Of a stretch of DNA of 64,000 nt, positions 60,932 to 64,000 are shown piece after piece; position 1 is the first letter of the stretch, and each line of letters starts with the position of its first letter. The stretch is from positions 99,428,805-99,492,804 of the forward strand of contig OX104111.1 in NCBI GenBank assembly GCA_944474755.1, in the 5' to 3' direction. The position numbers and the translations under genes were made by a program. This DNA comes from Limnoperna fortunei (Eukaryota; Mollusca; Bivalvia; Mytilida; Modiolidae). Under the pieces are notes generated by a model, which saw nothing but the letters and a program-made list of their open reading frames with translations, was not told the DNA's origin and did not search any database.

Positions 60932-63385
60932 TTACAAAATTGTACAGCCCCAGCAACACTGATCCGGATATGTCGGAGCATGAACTTTACATTCCAAGCC
61001 ATAAACAAAGTAGGTCAGAGATTTGTCCTTATGGGTGTAGTCGCACACTGTAACCGGAACCATTCTGATAACATGTCTCTGAAAAAAAAAGGGAAACAAA
61101 TTTAGCTGTGATTTTGTTCTCTAGATCTATATTTGCGAATTATTAGGACAATTACCAGTTATTGAATTTTCAGTCGAAAAATAATTAAGAATAACTTCGG
61201 AAAACATTTTTAAAATCATGACGGATTGGTAGATTACTATAATATATCTTTACCTTCGGTAAACATTTGTTTTCCATCTAGCTCAAGCCACAGAGTCCAC
61301 AGGTGTTTTTACGCGTCTAGTTTCGGACTGCATGGGGTTTTTAGCGCTGCTTTCTGAATTGTTTTCCTGTTTTTTTAGATTTTTATCATGGACTTTTGAT
61401 TTTGAAATCTTTTGTTGATGTTCGTATCAGTTTAGTTTAAACATATTTTATTTGTAAATTGTACAAAATGGATTGGACACAAGTAAATGCATACTTAAGA
61501 CGTCCTCTCCGCAATACAGAAATATACATTTAAGCATAACACAGGATACAAGAACGAGCATTAAATAATATTTTGTGGTTAACTCACAAGTTTAGACGGG
61601 GAAAGAAGGGGAAAGTGCTGACTTATGTTTGTCTATCAAAGAAAACAAGTTATATCAAATCGTTCGGATCTCTTTATGAAACCAAATACTTCTCTGAATA
61701 TAAGAATATTTTCATCGTAAGAAAGATTCAAATCTCCATGCGTAAGTATTGCAACACTTATAGGATTTTGAAGCCAGTTTAATTTATTTACAAGTTGAGC
61801 TCTATGATGACGATATAGAGGACAAACTAAAAAATAATGATTTGCATCTTCTATTGGAAATCCACATCTACAAGAGGGATTTGGTACAAGATTTGCTTTA
61901 TGCAAGTCGTTGTTTAGAAACGAAGCGGAACATCTTTACTGAGTGAGAATAATATTAAACTTCCGTGGGCCATAAGAAAAATGTCTTGGCACGTTACCGT
62001 TAGTAAATCCTGACGCTTTTAAGGCATTCTTGAACGCTCCTATTGTAGGTGAGTTTCGAATAGAAAGGTCAAGATTGTTCCAATGTCTAATAGTATTCGG
62101 AATGAAAGAGTTGTTTGTTACTGATAGTCTACAAAAAGGAAGTACTATATCTTCACCATTACGTAGTAGATAAGCACTTAGACTTTGAACTTTCGGAGGT
62201 ATGAGATTATTCAAATAATTAGGAGTCTCATGGTTTTGTATTTTATAAAATAAATTAAGACGCCGTTTAAGTCTTCTATCAGCCAATGTTTCCCAACCTA
62301 TTTCATGATACAATATCTCTAGTTTTGTAAACAAAGGCAGTCCCGTTACAATTCGAGCGGCTTCTATGTGTAGTTGTTCAAGTTTGGAGACATTGCTGAC
62401 GCCACAGTTGTCCCAAACTTCGGATGCATATTCAAACAATGGTCTAATAAATACAAGATATAGTTTTTCTAAATTACCACGACTAAGTTGATATTTCAAT
62501 CTTCTTAGTACGTTGATATGTTTAGTTACACTAGAAATGATATTGTGATATCGTATCAGTCCCATGAAACCCGAGCAAAATAAAATGTAAACATCGAACC
62601 TGCATCAATACTCTTTTGTCTCTAAAATTATGTTCGACTATCAACCGGTGTGAAGCTGCATTAATGTCTGGTTCTGGAAACAATGCAATAGGTCGAACCT
62701 AATAAAGAAACCAGCAATTATTTAAAGGTAATGACTTTTAAATATTATTTAAAATCGACTGCATTTAGCCTCCTGTGTTTCATACACCCTGAAGTGACGG
62801 CCATCGTTTTCTAATCGAACAATGTTTTTAGCTTGATAGAAAACCCCCATATAATCAATTACATACGGTCATGTGTTTCTTGACTCACGCTAAGTATTAC
62901 CACGATCTGTAACGGAATAATAGCTAGCATGGTCTGAAATAATACACTATGTAGAGTAAGGAATTTGTATTTATTTCACAAATCAGTTATCATTCTGCGT
63001 TAGATATGTGGTCAGATGTTGCTGTGGAAACCATTTATAAAAAGGCATCAGAATCATTTGGTAAGTATTATTATCAGAGGAGATGAATATTTTTTTAAAA
63101 ACAGACGCCATCTTGAATAGAAGGCCAGACATAGCTCACAAAGGGGATCCATTCTAAAGAAGACCTCTAAAGTTTCAGTAGTGTCAGAGGATAATTACAC
63201 GGTTAAATAAATTAATAATTTTTAATTGTATGATAGCACAAAAGAAATGTTATGATTTTTATTGCGATGAAGGGTAACTTACTCTGGTCTGAGTGTCTTG
63301 AAATCCTAAGATTCCTGCAGCTTCACAAAAAAGAGCTTCTGGAAGGCCGGATTTCTCTATAATATGATGGCCTAAGATGTTTTTC
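60932..63385 (-). CDS. SSUH2-like protein, tandem copy 2 (last three exons, 5' part beyond window)
   Basis: Exons 63283-63385 (103 nt), 62600-62698 (99 nt) and 60932-61078 (147 nt, stop TAA), with GT-AG borders and phases identical to exons 11-13 of copy 1. The 115 visible residues include the family segments RPIALFPEPDINAASHRLI and VTVCDY, and end YPDQCCWGCTIL. By hand, identity to copy 1 is about 10/34, 16/33 and 25/48 residues for the three exons, so this is an old duplication with the C-terminus best conserved. The donor after the 99-nt exon (GTTCGA) is weak. The zinc-finger exons are not visible and should lie past the right edge. Confidence 0.9.
61430..62575 (-). pseudogene. 5'-truncated, broken non-LTR retrotransposon (RT 3' part)
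   Basis: The minus frame 62,565-61,936 continues in the same frame through an in-frame TAA into 61,905-61,636. The first part matches the reverse transcriptase C-terminal (thumb) region of Jockey/CR1-like elements: LRRLKYQLSR, IRPLFEYASEVWDNC, EAARIVTG, HWNNL and IRNSPT. The second has the typical terminal Cys motif CRCG-x(n)-HYFLVCPLY. A short AT-rich 3' part follows, to about 61,430. It lies in the last intron of SSUH2 copy 2, same strand, starting about 25 bp from the upstream splice donor. It is not functional: 5' truncated and with a stop codon inside. Confidence 0.88.
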
Positions 63386-63768
63386 CTGGTATGAATTGTT
63401 ATTTTAATATATAAAGAAAAAACCAATTCAAACACCTATCTCAAAATTCCATTAATCACTTGAAAAAAACATTAAATCACCAAAAACTATCAAATAATAA
63501 ACAACCGAAAGAGCAAGCTCGATGACACACACTAATGCTTGGAAATTTCACGTCAAATATAATGTGGCTCGATTAATTTGGGTGAAAGGGCTCCTTCACC
63601 TCACACCCAATTATTGTCACAGACATTTGGAAACGTATCACGTACAACGACAAAAACTACCGTGACCTCAAAAGACCTAAACAATGAAATCTATGTTGTA
63701 ACAGGATGTCATATACATAAGTAAATTGTCCAACATAAATTCTATCACCATGTATTTTGATATACCAT
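63386..63768. other. Upstream intron of SSUH2 copy 2
   Basis: No Cys-rich exon could be found here on the minus strand. The next exon lies beyond the window. Confidence 0.5.
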
Positions 63769-63781
63769 TACTATATGTTGA

Positions 63782-63847
63782 CCCGTCCTGAATAACGCTG
63801 AAATACTGCTCGCTGGACGTAAAGCAGACATCCAATCAATCAATCAA
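63782..63847 (+). mobile_element. 66-bp 5'-truncated SINE insertion with 13-bp target duplication
   Basis: A different SINE tail: AAATACTGCTCGCTGGACGT then an (AATC)n end. TACTATATGTTGA flanks both sides (63,769-63,781 and 63,848-63,860). The insertion is clean, so it is probably recent. Confidence 0.88.
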
Positions 63848-64000
63848 TACTATATGTTGATGATAATTGACTGATTTTACTAACTTAACAAAAACAACTA
63901 CGTAAAACACGTTGCAAGAGATTTGTAAACGGAGTAGAACTTCGATACAAATATAAGTCAGATAATTAACAGTGCTGACCACTACTATTCCTCTCGTGAA

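Noticed and set aside
61636..62565. A working reverse transcriptase gene
   Set aside because: Only the C-terminal part is present and an in-frame TAA separates the two segments.

Overview
The window is metazoan nuclear DNA, most likely from a bivalve mollusc. It is AT-rich, has short exons separated by long introns, and carries a dense load of tRNA-derived SINEs, MITE-like elements and minisatellites. No bacterial-style gene organisation is present. The molluscan assignment is an inference from repeat style and gene content; no species marker is visible.

Layout. 1-22.4 kb has no recognisable exon. It holds diverged SINE fragments, a ~101-bp repeat family, a TA-flanked MITE, and a ~165-bp diverged tandem array; it may be the long intron upstream of the Kv4 exons or flanking DNA. 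22.4-27.1 kb (+) holds the last four coding exons of a Shal/Kv4 (KCND-type) potassium channel, from the second half of the selectivity filter to a class I PDZ-ligand C-terminus. 27.1-41.2 kb is intergenic, with a ~640-bp inverted-repeat element, a young full-length SINE with target duplication, a near-perfect 67-bp-arm hairpin and a 33-bp minisatellite.

41.3-55.9 kb (-) holds a complete 13-exon SSUH2-like gene (371 codons), assembled by hand from splice sites and reading phase. Its introns are unusually rich in repeats: a purine tract, a 24/25-bp array of ~31 units, a 37-bp minisatellite, a ~1-kb foldback, and a 41-bp minisatellite split by a very young LTR element. 60.9-63.4 kb (-) holds the last three exons of a second, tandem SSUH2 paralog with the same exon lengths (103, 99 and 147 nt); it runs off the right edge. 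One of its introns contains a broken non-LTR retrotransposon fragment.

Most notable. The 1,970-bp LTR element at 45,594-47,563 has two 479-bp LTRs differing at only three places by hand alignment. It has no room for pol and carries one intact 294-codon ORF with an N-terminal CCHC zinc knuckle followed by a long coiled coil. It looks like a recently mobile, non-autonomous element whose protein does not follow the usual Gag layout. Other points of interest are a SINE dimer flanked by one shared target duplication, an ~84-bp block with a hairpin downstream of both SSUH2 genes, and an intronic array whose units combine HSF-like and PAR-bZIP-like palindromes.
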